From assembly GCF_014197245.1 (NCBI RefSeq), contig NZ_JACIFF010000005.1, positions 62,001-126,000 of the forward strand: a DNA stretch of 64,000 bases, read 5' to 3'. The notes under the pieces are model-generated. The model worked only from the letters and a program-made list of their open reading frames with translations, did not search any database and was not told where the DNA came from. Each line of letters starts with the position of its first letter. Within the stretch, counting starts at the first letter, position 1. This stretch comes from Neolewinella aquimaris. GTDB lineage: Bacteria > Bacteroidota > Bacteroidia > Chitinophagales > Saprospiraceae. Position numbers and translations under genes: made by a program. This document shows positions 25,501-32,369 of this stretch, piece by piece.

Positions 25501-26407
25501 TTTGCCTGCTTATATTCCTGATGAATTGATTAATGGGTATATTATTAGAATACCAGGTTTTAGCAACATCGGATATTTGGTATATCCATATTTTTCCCCT
25601 CAGGTCATCGAGGGTGGGCATGGTTGCATTAAAATTGCCCTGTATCGTAGTATCCAGGTTGTAGATAAGCCCCGGAAATCTAAAGGTGTCGGAATTAAAT
25701 TGGATACCCGCCTGCTTATTCGATTCGTCAAACAGGATGCCGTTGAATCTTCTCGCCCATTCTATTCTTTGCGTATCGCTGATCGAAGCATCCGTAGGTC
25801 CTTCCTCGTACTTCACTTCCATGATGATGGCCTCGGTGGGGTGGTCCTTCAGGAAAGTGTTCATCCAGTTGAGGATTTGCGTGAAGGTGAGGCGATCACA
25901 GGTCAGCCCGCACGCCCCGAAGCAGTCGGTGTCCTCGCACTGGGGGAAGTCGCCGTGGTACACGGCCAGTCCATTCGGATCGTCGGGGTTCGGCTTCAGC
26001 CGGATGTCGAAAAACCGGATGCCCCCACTGAGTTGCTGTTTGATGTCCCAGCTCTGGGTTTCCGCCGCGGTACCACCCCACTGGGCGCCGGAGTCGTGGG
26101 TGCCGGGGATGGAGAGTCCGTTCATCTTCATCGTGTCCGGAATATGTTTCATCCAATCCGCAACGGCGGACTGAAGTGCCGCGCTCGGTTCGCTGTTGTT
26201 GGCGGAGTTGCTGTTCTCGAGGTAGGAGCTGGTGCAGAAGGCGTAGCAGCCGGCGTCGTCGCAGTGGTGGCCCTCCAGTTCTTCGTTGTACTGCCATACG
26301 CCATTTGCATCCGGCTGGGCCTGGGCGGCGGTGCACAGGAGCAGGCAAAGCACCAAGAGCAAAGCAGCGGTACGGAGACTCTGACTGGTTCTGGTCGACA
26401 AATGCAT
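22535..26407 (-). CDS. Secreted PI-PLC X-domain protein with Ig-like repeats and T9SS sorting tail
   Basis: A 1290-residue exported protein with a signal peptide (about 1-30). A phosphatidylinositol-specific phospholipase C X-like domain spans about 85-400. It shows SIPGTHDSG (His104), GIRFFDIRLK (Arg136) and AVYHGDF (His151), matching the two catalytic histidines and Arg of bacterial PI-PLC. Asn/Gly-rich repeats (NNGTIINNGRLIVN) that look beta-helical cover about 600-900. Two HYR/cadherin-like domains (TFTVTDENGNVAS, TLTVVDNAGNQSS) and a C-terminal T9SS type A sorting domain (about 1215-1290) follow. It should be exported to the cell surface or medium and cleave phosphoinositide or GPI-like lipids; the substrate is an inference. 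The ATG at 26407 precedes the signal peptide. Confidence 0.82.
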   Translation of the reverse strand: MHLSTRTSQSLRTAALLLVLCLLLCTAAQAQPDANGVWQYNEELEGHHCDDAGCYAFCTSSYLENSNSANNSEPSAALQSAVADWMKHIPDTMKMNGLSIPGTHDSGAQWGGTAAETQSWDIKQQLSGGIRFFDIRLKPNPDDPNGLAVYHGDFPQCEDTDCFGACGLTCDRLTFTQILNWMNTFLKDHPTEAIIMEVKYEEGPTDASISDTQRIEWARRFNGILFDESNKQAGIQFNSDTFRFPGLIYNLDTTIQGNFNATMPTLDDLRGKIWIYQISDVAKTWYSNNIPINQFIRNISRQNNYTESAATLGNHVINYIKSARGSIGAGNWVQNWTNGINLLTPAIPVPADVASYVNKDAFHALNEFDNASVGTMVMDFPGEGLIYRIIKRNFPHNKLVDLTVAIDCHHSLLTGGASESDISVTLYNGGYLMGAVAHPAGCSGLGDAFYQVKTIMRAMPQEYTHLLVQNQNPKPGDGLGIDEIYVNQTRYGLGCYNGGVVDDELEKWGQDGGDLWCAGADGDAEYGADVICNTSWNFVSGVPGGSAGAYNLPAELKQEILDYSLRCTPLEKQHYTVKGRSSIPPLPTAFCGPNAAIVWDVDSTLNENYTLVSLGGLTVTAGTVITIPRGRTVTINKGTTFENNGTIINNGRLIVNTGGTLKNTGIINSTGQFFNLGTTVNAGEIYNPVGSYGQGLGGKQTTVNEVIPGYLLGPANTDGGRIVCEDYLNGQWVSNACTLDNFWLQEDRTLKVGEEVTLNITGLLSSYGIVNNAGEVKGTINNCGAYAGAVPSPGKLLDCEESEDASMCKQRLGGQWDESVQTCYVNTDTTISAPLTIAAGVTYRINAPVLISSTIVNMGTIDNYSVIDNSFTGTIDNYGSINMNHDSDGFGSIILCDGIIQNFADFHNIQGYGNGGIRGSGFFDNLCGAKFTGSQPLGVRFYNQPMPETVPPLVFAKNVTIQLDTSGRASINPANVDNGSYDKCTAREDLVLHLSKSTFSCEDLGTNTATFTVTDENGNVASTEVQVTVEDKEQPRIKSQEDMFVIALNAAGRASIEPMDVYSGAEDPCGIASYVLDQTDFSWCDIGSQSLTLTVVDNAGNQSSASVAVTVENTFLPQLTATQILTCGTTGAIEVAVQNADDRYSFDNGLTFAEANKKTGLEAGTYGVVVQNAAGCNSVSTTATITFPDADNDGVCDETTSTRNELVAKPKPGFYPIPMANALHIETNDISTGMYTLIILDITGREILSHEVDVKGTEGHHEVDVTQVVPGMYTVMLRKADALFTAKIIK

Positions 26408-26573
26408 CGGCGTATAATTGTGTTGATCGAAGGGAGTGTAAGGGGATAATCGATGAGCCGAACTGCAAAAAACAGCGGACCAAAAGGACCAGCAATGGGT
26501 AGGCGACGCTATAGAAAAGCGCTTTCCTACCGGACTGACGGATTGGGAAGATAGGTTAAAACCCCGTTCCCCC

Positions 26574-26587
26574 CCCGATGCATCGGG
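26574..26587. promoter_or_regulatory. Perfect 14-bp palindrome upstream of the PI-PLC gene
   Basis: CCCGATGCATCGGG is fully self-complementary and lies 167 bases upstream of the PI-PLC start, 41 bases past the response-regulator stop. A weaker inverted pair (GGTAGG 26498-26503, CCTACC 26526-26531) lies between it and the gene. Either a binding site or part of a 3' structure is possible. Confidence 0.35.
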
Positions 26588-26628
26588 AAAACCGGGACCC
26601 GAATCGTCGATTTGTGGGTATGGTGCCC

Positions 26629-27060
26629 TCAGTGATCCTCGAAGAGAATCGGAAAGTGAGCTTCCAGGATTAAATTCAGCAGGGGTACCGTGAGGGGCTT
26701 GTTGTAGAAGCCGCTGACTCCCGGCGTTTGCGCGGCCCGGCGTTTGTCGTTTGGGTGGTTGGAGTAGGTCAACATCAGGACCACGGGCTGTGCAGCGGCG
26801 GGTATTTCCAGCTGGTTGTACAGTTCCATAAACTCCCACCCATTCATGGCGGGTAGATTGATGTCAAGGAAGACAAGGTCTGGCAGGGAGGGTGGATCCG
26901 CGGCATATTCTTTCATCCGTTCGTAGGCTTCCTGGCCGGTCCTGGCTACCACCACCCGGTCGGCGCAATCCAGCTTTTCGATGATCCGTTTTTGTAAAAA
27001 GACGTTCGCCGGGTTGTCTTCCACGAGTAGGATGGATATGCGCTTTCGTGGCAAACTCAT
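26629..27060 (-). CDS. Single-domain response regulator
   Basis: A 143-residue CheY-like receiver with no output domain. The acidic pair is in LLVEDNPAN (Glu14, Asp15), the phospho-acceptor is Asp66 in VFLDINLPAMNGWEF, the Thr/Ser switch is in MLTYS and the Lys is in YNKPL. It starts just after the histidine kinase stop and would receive its phosphate. Without an output domain it should act by protein contact or as a phosphate sink. I chose the ATG at 27060; a GTG at 27069 would overlap the kinase stop. Confidence 0.9.
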   Translation of the reverse strand: MSLPRKRISILLVEDNPANVFLQKRIIEKLDCADRVVVARTGQEAYERMKEYAADPPSLPDLVFLDINLPAMNGWEFMELYNQLEIPAAAQPVVLMLTYSNHPNDKRRAAQTPGVSGFYNKPLTVPLLNLILEAHFPILFEDH

Positions 27061-27068
27061 TCCAACCA

Positions 27069-27860
27069 CTACTTCTTAATGGTGAAGTAAAAGGTGCTTC
27101 CGACTCCGACCGTTGACTCCAACCAGATTTTGCCGTCGTGCAGTTCAACGATTTTCTTACAGTTGGCCAGTCCGATGCCCGTACCCGGGTACAGGTCGTT
27201 GCTGTGCAACCGTTGAAATATGACAAATACCTTTTCCCGGAATTTTTCTTCAATGCCAATGCCATTATCCCTGACGAAAAACAGGTACTCGTCTTCCCGC
27301 TGCTGAACACCAATGCTGATCACCGGAGCGACGTCGGGCTTTCTGAATTTAATCGCATTGTGGACGAGGTTTTGAAACAGCTGCGCCCACTCTACTTCGA
27401 ATACGTTCAAAACGGGTAAGCTACCGTAACTGATCTTGGCATCTGCCTCCTGAATTGATGTTTGCAACCTGCTCAGGATGTCTTCAACTACTTTATTCGT
27501 GTTGACCAATCTTCTGGTCCTGTTCTTCCCGACCTTTGAGTAGTGCAGTAAGCTCTTGATGAGTAGCGACATCCGGTCAGCACCTTCCCGGATAAAATTT
27601 AAGGCGGTAGAGCCGTCGCCGTCGAGCCTGTCTGCGTACTCTTCCTCGAGGATCTCCACGAAACTCATGATCGTCCTCAGGGGCTCCTGTAGGTCGTGTG
27701 ACGTCAAGTAGGCAAACAGTTCCAGCTCCTGATTTTCCTCCCCCTTAAGGTGAAGCTCCCTGGTGCGATCTTCGATCATATCCTCCAGGATCCGCACTTT
27801 TCTTTCTGCTGTATCAAGCTTTCGTCGGTACTGCTCAATTGTCGCTTGTTCGTTTTTCAT
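27069..27860 (-). CDS. Soluble histidine kinase, probable H-NOX-associated kinase
   Basis: A 263-residue cytoplasmic kinase. An N-terminal coiled coil (about 5-50) leads into the HisKA domain with His55 in YLTSHDLQEPLRTI. The ATPase domain has N-box QNLVHNAIKFR, G1 DNGIGIE, F-box VFVIFQRLH and G2 GTGIGLANCKKIVELHDG. There is no membrane segment and no own sensor domain. Its start lies 26 bases inside the end of the H-NOX gene, so the two are translated together. Elsewhere in bacteria H-NOX proteins bind such kinases and inhibit autophosphorylation when NO is bound; I infer the same here. Confidence 0.9.
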   Translation of the reverse strand: MKNEQATIEQYRRKLDTAERKVRILEDMIEDRTRELHLKGEENQELELFAYLTSHDLQEPLRTIMSFVEILEEEYADRLDGDGSTALNFIREGADRMSLLIKSLLHYSKVGKNRTRRLVNTNKVVEDILSRLQTSIQEADAKISYGSLPVLNVFEVEWAQLFQNLVHNAIKFRKPDVAPVISIGVQQREDEYLFFVRDNGIGIEEKFREKVFVIFQRLHSNDLYPGTGIGLANCKKIVELHDGKIWLESTVGVGSTFYFTIKK

Positions 27861-28407
27861 GATCCGGAAGGAAATTAAGGTAAAAGTCGCAATACTCTAT
27901 TTCGTCTTCGGTATAGATTCGGTGGGTTTGCTCGATCCCGACGGCGAAGTAAGTAGCAACCCCCTCAATCAACCCCTCCATTAGATCGTACATTTTTCTT
28001 TTGGAATAATAGGTGATGACCAATTCCCGGGGTGAAGGTTCCCGGTAAGTGAAGGTGGGCAGGTAGGTATCCGTATAGAGCTTGCGTACTTCCACGTGGA
28101 CGACCTGGTCGATCGTTTTTAGAAATTCCTTCGGGTCCCGGTGCGGGCTCACGAAACCGGGGTACCTCTCCGCCAATTTGAAGAAGGCGAACTTTCCCAG
28201 GTGTCGGAAAAACTCGGCGTGGCTCCAGCCAAATTCTTCGGTGGCTTGTCCCACGATCTTCAGAAAATCCTCATCGGGGTAGGTTCCCGGGGCCACGAAG
28301 GGGTCGCGGGTCGACAGCTCAGCGGATGCGATGATGTGGTCCAGTTTTTCCTCCCCGGCGTTCTCAAGCAGGTAAGCCTCCAGGATATTAAAAATTATTC
28401 CTTTCAT
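27835..28407 (-). CDS. H-NOX heme nitric oxide sensor
   Basis: A 190-residue H-NOX (heme-NO-binding) domain protein. The family N-terminus MKGIIFNILEAYL is at 1-13. His104 in VVHVEVRKLY is the proximal heme ligand, and Tyr133-Ser135-Arg137 in YYSKR is the YxSxR heme-propionate motif. The protein is soluble and consists of this one domain. It is the first gene of an overlapping set with a histidine kinase and a response regulator. The ATG at 28407 is used; 60 further open codons upstream are outside the family. Whether it prefers NO over oxygen cannot be settled by eye, but association with a kinase is typical of NO sensors. Confidence 0.92.
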   Translation of the reverse strand: MKGIIFNILEAYLLENAGEEKLDHIIASAELSTRDPFVAPGTYPDEDFLKIVGQATEEFGWSHAEFFRHLGKFAFFKLAERYPGFVSPHRDPKEFLKTIDQVVHVEVRKLYTDTYLPTFTYREPSPRELVITYYSKRKMYDLMEGLIEGVATYFAVGIEQTHRIYTEDEIEYCDFYLNFLPDHEKRTSDN

Positions 28408-28484
28408 TCTGATGGCTTGAAGATGTGCGCTGACCGTAAAACACGGTAGACTCGCTACAAAAAGTAAAACGGTCTGAAGCGAAA

Positions 28485-28492
28485 CGAAGGTA
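28485..28492 (-). promoter_or_regulatory. Putative -7 promoter element of the H-NOX operon
   Basis: TACCTTCG on the minus strand, 77 bases upstream of the H-NOX ATG, is identical to the lysS element. A second candidate, TACTTTTT, lies at 28459-28466. Confidence 0.35.
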
Positions 28493-28642
28493 CAACCTGA
28501 ACCCCCAACGGCCGGAGTGAGCGCATTGCTCCAGTTCCAGGGTACACTGCACCTGCGCCCCGCCGCCCGAAAACCTCCCCCGGTCAACCATTCCTCCCCC
28601 CTACGCCTTCATATGATGATTCCTTCATATAACGTAAGCGAC

Positions 28643-30019
28643 ATGGTCATCGAACAGATTTACACCGGATGCCTGGCCCAGGGAGCCTACTACATTTCCA
28701 GCAAGGGGGAGGCCGCGGTCATCGATCCGCTACGCAGCCCGAAGCCCTATCTGGACAAGGCGCGCGCGGCCGGGGACACCATCAAGTACATTTTTGAAAC
28801 CCACTTCCACGCCGACTTCGTAAGCGGCCACCTCGATCTGGCCCGCGAAACCGGCGCCCGCATCGTATACGGACCGGGAGCGAAAACCGACTACGAGAAG
28901 TACGAAGCGAAGGACGGGGAAGAATTCAGGCTCGGAGACCTTACGATCCGGGTACTGCACACCCCCGGCCACACCCTGGAAAGCACCACCTACCTGCTGC
29001 TCGACGCCAACGGAACGCCGAAGGCGATCTTCACCGGCGACACCCTCTTTATCGGGGATGTCGGCAGGCCCGACCTGGCCCAGAAGAAGGGTGCCCTGAC
29101 CAAGGAAGACCTCGCCGGACTGCTTTACGACAGCCTGCGCCGCAAGATTATGCTGCTGCCCGACGACATCATCGTCTACCCCGCCCACGGCGCCGGATCG
29201 GCCTGCGGCAAGAAAATGAGCCGCGAGACCACCGACACCCTCGGCAACCAGAAAGCGACCAACTACGCCCTGCGGGCGGATATGACGCGGGAAGAGTTTG
29301 TGCAGGAAGTGACGGCCGGACTACTCCCGCCACCCGCCTACTTCAGCGAGAACGTGCGAATGAATAAAGCAGGATACGACTCCTTCAAGGACGTAATGGA
29401 CCGGGGAGCGGTAGCCCTCGCGCCCGAGCAATTCGAGGAGGTGGCCAACCGGGAAATGGCCCTGGTGCTGGACGTGCGCCCGAAGGAGGAATTCGTAAAG
29501 GCCTTTATCCCCAATAGCATTTTCATTGGCATCGACGGGGGATTTGCCCCCTGGGTGGGCGAACTGATCCCCGATCTGCAGCAACCCATCCTGCTGGTAA
29601 CGGAACCCGGTAAGGAGGCCGAAACGGTGGAAAGACTGAGCCGGGTGGGCTACGACAATGCCTTGGGGTACCTGGACGGCGGCATCGCGGCCTGGCGGGC
29701 CTACGGCGGCGAAGTGGACGCGATCCCGACCATTTCGGCGGCGGAGTTTGACCCCGAACGGGCCAGGAACGTGCTCGACGTACGCAAAGCCAGTGAATAC
29801 GAGGGTGGCCACCTGAGTCAGGCGCGCAATCTTCCCCTGTCGGAGCTTTCCGCAAAGACCAATCAACTGGACCCCAAGCAAGAATACCACGTTCACTGCG
29901 GGAGCGGCTACCGGTCTACCATCGCCACGAGCATCCTGAAATCGCGGGGCTTCGACCGGCTGATCAACGTACAGGATAAGGTGGCCGATATTCTCGCTAC
30001 CGAGTCGGTCGACGCCTGA
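28643..30019 (+). CDS. CstB-like persulfide dioxygenase with rhodanese domains
   Basis: A 458-residue cytoplasmic sulfur-detoxification enzyme. The metallo-beta-lactamase-fold dioxygenase domain (1-240) has the iron-binding block THFHADFVSGH (54-63), HTPGHTLEST and AHGAGSACGKKMS with Cys188. A degenerate rhodanese domain without the active Cys follows (about 255-360). A C-terminal rhodanese (about 365-455) carries Cys419 in HVHCGSGYRST. This three-part order is that of CstB, which turns glutathione or CoA persulfides into thiosulfate. The SulP transporter follows 5 bases later, pointing to sulfur-oxyanion export or uptake. The ATG at 28643 (MVIEQIYTG) fits the family; in-frame ATGs at 28613 and 28616 also exist. 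Confidence 0.9.
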   Translation: MVIEQIYTGCLAQGAYYISSKGEAAVIDPLRSPKPYLDKARAAGDTIKYIFETHFHADFVSGHLDLARETGARIVYGPGAKTDYEKYEAKDGEEFRLGDLTIRVLHTPGHTLESTTYLLLDANGTPKAIFTGDTLFIGDVGRPDLAQKKGALTKEDLAGLLYDSLRRKIMLLPDDIIVYPAHGAGSACGKKMSRETTDTLGNQKATNYALRADMTREEFVQEVTAGLLPPPAYFSENVRMNKAGYDSFKDVMDRGAVALAPEQFEEVANREMALVLDVRPKEEFVKAFIPNSIFIGIDGGFAPWVGELIPDLQQPILLVTEPGKEAETVERLSRVGYDNALGYLDGGIAAWRAYGGEVDAIPTISAAEFDPERARNVLDVRKASEYEGGHLSQARNLPLSELSAKTNQLDPKQEYHVHCGSGYRSTIATSILKSRGFDRLINVQDKVADILATESVDA

Positions 30020-30024
30020 GCGGG

Positions 30025-31740
30025 GTGGGTCGACTCTTACGTTCCTGGTTTCCCCTCCCGGCTGACTACGGTAGGTCGGGCATCCGCGGCGATGTGCTGG
30101 CGGGGCTGACGCTGGGCGTGGTCCTGATCCCCCAGTCCATGGCTTACGGCCTGCTGGCGGGTGTGCCTGCGGTGTACGGCCTTTACGCCGCCCTCGTCCC
30201 TCTGCTGGTGTACACCTTGCTGGCCAGTACCCCCCACGTTTCGGTCGGGCCTACGGCCCTGGCCAGCCTGCTGTGCCTGAGCGGTCTGGGTGCCATCGCC
30301 GAGCCGGGAAGCGCGGAGTACATTGCCTACGCCGTTTTGCTGGCGGGGCTGACGGGGCTGATTCAGTTCACCTTCGGCCTGCTGCGCATGGGCGGGCTGG
30401 TGAGTCTGCTGAGCCGGCCGGTGCTGTCAGGCTTCGTTTCGGCCGCCGCGGTCCTGATCGTGGCTTCTCAACTTAAACCGATTCTGGGTCTCGATATGCC
30501 GCGGACGGCCTACCTCTACGATACGGTGGTGGAAGTATTCCGCAGCCTCGGTAGCTTTCACTGGCCTACGGCGGCGTTGGGGCTGTCGACTTTGGCCGTG
30601 CTGCTACTGGGCAAGCGCTACCTGCCCCGGGCCCCCGTGATGCTGACCTGGATCGTGGTTGCGACACTGTTGGTGTACCTGCTGCGGCTCGATCTGGCGG
30701 GAATCGACGTTGTCGGGGAAATTCCGGATGGCCTGCCGCCCGTCACCCTGCCGGTATTCGATGCCGCCACCTGGCTTAGCCTCTTACCCGTAGCGTTGGT
30801 CCTGGCCCTCATCAGTTTCGTAGAAACCCTCTCCATCGGCAATTCCTTTGCCGCCCACCACGGGTATTACCGCGTCCAGCCCAATCGGGAGCTCATTGCG
30901 CTGGGCCTGTCGAAGGTGGCCGGCAGTTTGTTTTCCGCCATTCCTACCTCGGCCAGTTTCTCCCGCTCGGCGGTGGTGGAGGCCGGCGGCGGTCGGGGGC
31001 CGTTGAGCGGGGCGGTGGCCTTTGTATTGTTGGGGGCCGTGCTGCTTTATTTCACCCCCTTATTCTACTATTTGCCCCTGACGATGCTGGCGGCGATCAT
31101 TATTTTTTCGGTGGGTAAGCTATTCGACCTGGAGGAAATGAAGCGGTTACGGAAGTTGGCTCCCCGGGAGTTCGCCGTGCTGCTGGTCACCTTCCTGTTC
31201 ACCCTCTTCGCCGGGCTGCAGTACGGTATCGCGGGGGGCGTGTTCCTGTCGCTCATCTTTGTCTTTCTACGCGCTGCCCGGCCTCACTTAGCTGAATTGG
31301 GTCGCATCCCGGGGACCAATGCCTTCCGCAACGTCAACCGCTTCGAGGATGCCGAGGTAGAGTCCGACCTGCTGATCGTCCGTTTTGATGCCGAACTTTA
31401 CTTCGGTAATGCGGAGTTCTTCGGTGATCGCATTTTGGCGATGGCCGAAGCGAAGGGTGACTGCCTGCGGGCGGTAATCATTGATGCCCATACCATCAAC
31501 GACCTCGATACCACCGGGCTGCACGCCCTCGAACAGCTCTTCGAAAGTTTGCGCAGCCGCAAGATCGATCTTTACCTCAGCGGCGTAATCGGGCCCGTAC
31601 GCGACATCCTGTTTCGGTCCGGCCTCATGGAACGGATGGGTGCCGAGAGTCAGTTTCTGTCGATTCAGGACGCGATCCGCTACCACCGCGAACGTGGGGG
31701 TCAGCGCCACTGGGATCTGCCCGCGGTGCAGCACGACTGA
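30025..31740 (+). CDS. SulP family anion transporter with STAS domain
   Basis: A 571-residue inner-membrane transporter of the SLC26/SulP family. The signature LTLGVVLIPQSMAYGLLAGVPAVYGLYAAL lies in the first membrane segments. About 12 hydrophobic segments reach to about residue 410. A cytoplasmic STAS domain spans about 440-555 (VIIDAHTINDLDTTGLHAL). SulP proteins carry sulfate, bicarbonate or other anions. The GTG start lies 5 bases after the CstB-like stop, so the pair forms an operon. I infer a sulfur oxyanion such as sulfite, sulfate or thiosulfate, but anion choice is not readable from sequence. Confidence 0.9.
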   Translation: MGRLLRSWFPLPADYGRSGIRGDVLAGLTLGVVLIPQSMAYGLLAGVPAVYGLYAALVPLLVYTLLASTPHVSVGPTALASLLCLSGLGAIAEPGSAEYIAYAVLLAGLTGLIQFTFGLLRMGGLVSLLSRPVLSGFVSAAAVLIVASQLKPILGLDMPRTAYLYDTVVEVFRSLGSFHWPTAALGLSTLAVLLLGKRYLPRAPVMLTWIVVATLLVYLLRLDLAGIDVVGEIPDGLPPVTLPVFDAATWLSLLPVALVLALISFVETLSIGNSFAAHHGYYRVQPNRELIALGLSKVAGSLFSAIPTSASFSRSAVVEAGGGRGPLSGAVAFVLLGAVLLYFTPLFYYLPLTMLAAIIIFSVGKLFDLEEMKRLRKLAPREFAVLLVTFLFTLFAGLQYGIAGGVFLSLIFVFLRAARPHLAELGRIPGTNAFRNVNRFEDAEVESDLLIVRFDAELYFGNAEFFGDRILAMAEAKGDCLRAVIIDAHTINDLDTTGLHALEQLFESLRSRKIDLYLSGVIGPVRDILFRSGLMERMGAESQFLSIQDAIRYHRERGGQRHWDLPAVQHD

Positions 31741-31770
31741 AAAACTTCAACCATATCGCGCACAATTCGT

Positions 31771-31778
31771 TATCTTTG
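31771..31778 (+). promoter_or_regulatory. Putative -7 promoter element of rimP-nusA
   Basis: TATCTTTG fully matches TAnnTTTG, with CTTC about 26 bases upstream as a weak -33 candidate. Transcription from it would start about 110 bases before rimP. Confidence 0.55.
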
Positions 31779-31804
31779 CCAAACAAGGCCGTAAAAACGT
31801 CAAC

Positions 31805-31833
31805 AGAGGGAACCGCGAGGTTCCCTCTTTTTT
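31805..31833 (+). terminator. Intrinsic terminator/attenuator in the rimP leader
   Basis: A perfect 10-bp stem (31805-31814 with 31819-31828), loop GCGA, followed by a T-run to 31833. It lies after the promoter at 31771 and before rimP, so it could terminate SulP read-through or attenuate the rimP-nusA transcript. Confidence 0.85.
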
Positions 31834-31842
31834 GTGTCCCCA

Positions 31843-31881
31843 CCCAAGCTTTTGGGCGGGGTGCCCCGATCGCCATCGGGG
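31843..31881 (+). promoter_or_regulatory. Two further hairpins in the rimP leader
   Basis: CCCAA-gctt-TTGGG (31843-31856) and CCCCGAT-cgcc-ATCGGGG (31864-31881) lie between the terminator hairpin and the rimP start. They may form an alternative fold with the terminator. A 9-codon frame (31887-31916) overlaps the rimP start in another frame. Confidence 0.5.
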
Positions 31882-31896
31882 GTGCAATGAAAACCA

Positions 31897-32367
31897 ATGG
31901 AAGCAACGATCTCTAACTTGCTGGAAACATTTTTCGACACCGAGGAGGAATTCCGGGACTGTTTCGTCGTCGACGTCAACCACTCCAACAAGAAACTGGA
32001 AGTGTTCGTAGACAGCGACTCGGCGATGACCTTCGCGAAGTGCCAGCGCATCAGCCGTTACCTGGAGAGCTACCTCGATGAGGAGAAGCCCCTCGGCGAG
32101 GAATACGTACTCAACGTGAGCAGCCCGGGCGTCGACCGCCCCCTGAAATTTTATCGTCAGTACCTTAAGAACGTAGGCCGTAACTTGGAAGTCACCACCA
32201 CCGAAGGCGAGACCTACAACGGTCTGCTCAAGGCGGCTACCCCCACCGAGGTCGTGCTGGAAGCCAAACAGCGGATCAAGGAGGGCAAACGCAAGAAAAC
32301 CATCGTGGAAGACATCACGATCGCTACCGATGCCATTAAAAAATCAATCGTCAAAATATCCTTCTAG
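31897..32367 (+). CDS. rimP: Ribosome maturation factor RimP
   Basis: A 156-residue protein for 30S subunit maturation. The N-terminal alpha/beta domain includes KKLEVFVDSDSAMTFAKCQRISRYLE, then the signature YVLNVSSPGVDRPLKF, and an Sm-like C-terminal domain (about 85-150). It directly precedes nusA with a 2-base gap between stop and ATG, the classical rimP-nusA pairing. Its leader carries a terminator and two hairpins. Confidence 0.93.
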   Translation: MEATISNLLETFFDTEEEFRDCFVVDVNHSNKKLEVFVDSDSAMTFAKCQRISRYLESYLDEEKPLGEEYVLNVSSPGVDRPLKFYRQYLKNVGRNLEVTTTEGETYNGLLKAATPTEVVLEAKQRIKEGKRKKTIVEDITIATDAIKKSIVKISF

Positions 32368-32369
32368 CC

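Noticed and set aside
25178-26449. 423-codon open frame antisense to the PI-PLC gene
   Set aside because: Shadow of the real coding frame, which shows signal peptide, catalytic motifs and sorting domain.
26574-26587. CCCGATGCATCGGG palindrome as a terminator of the response regulator
   Set aside because: No T-run follows it immediately on the minus strand, so it was listed only as a palindromic site.
28408-28587. 60-codon N-terminal extension of the H-NOX protein
   Set aside because: The H-NOX fold begins with MKGIIF; the extension is not family-like and overlaps the promoter candidates.
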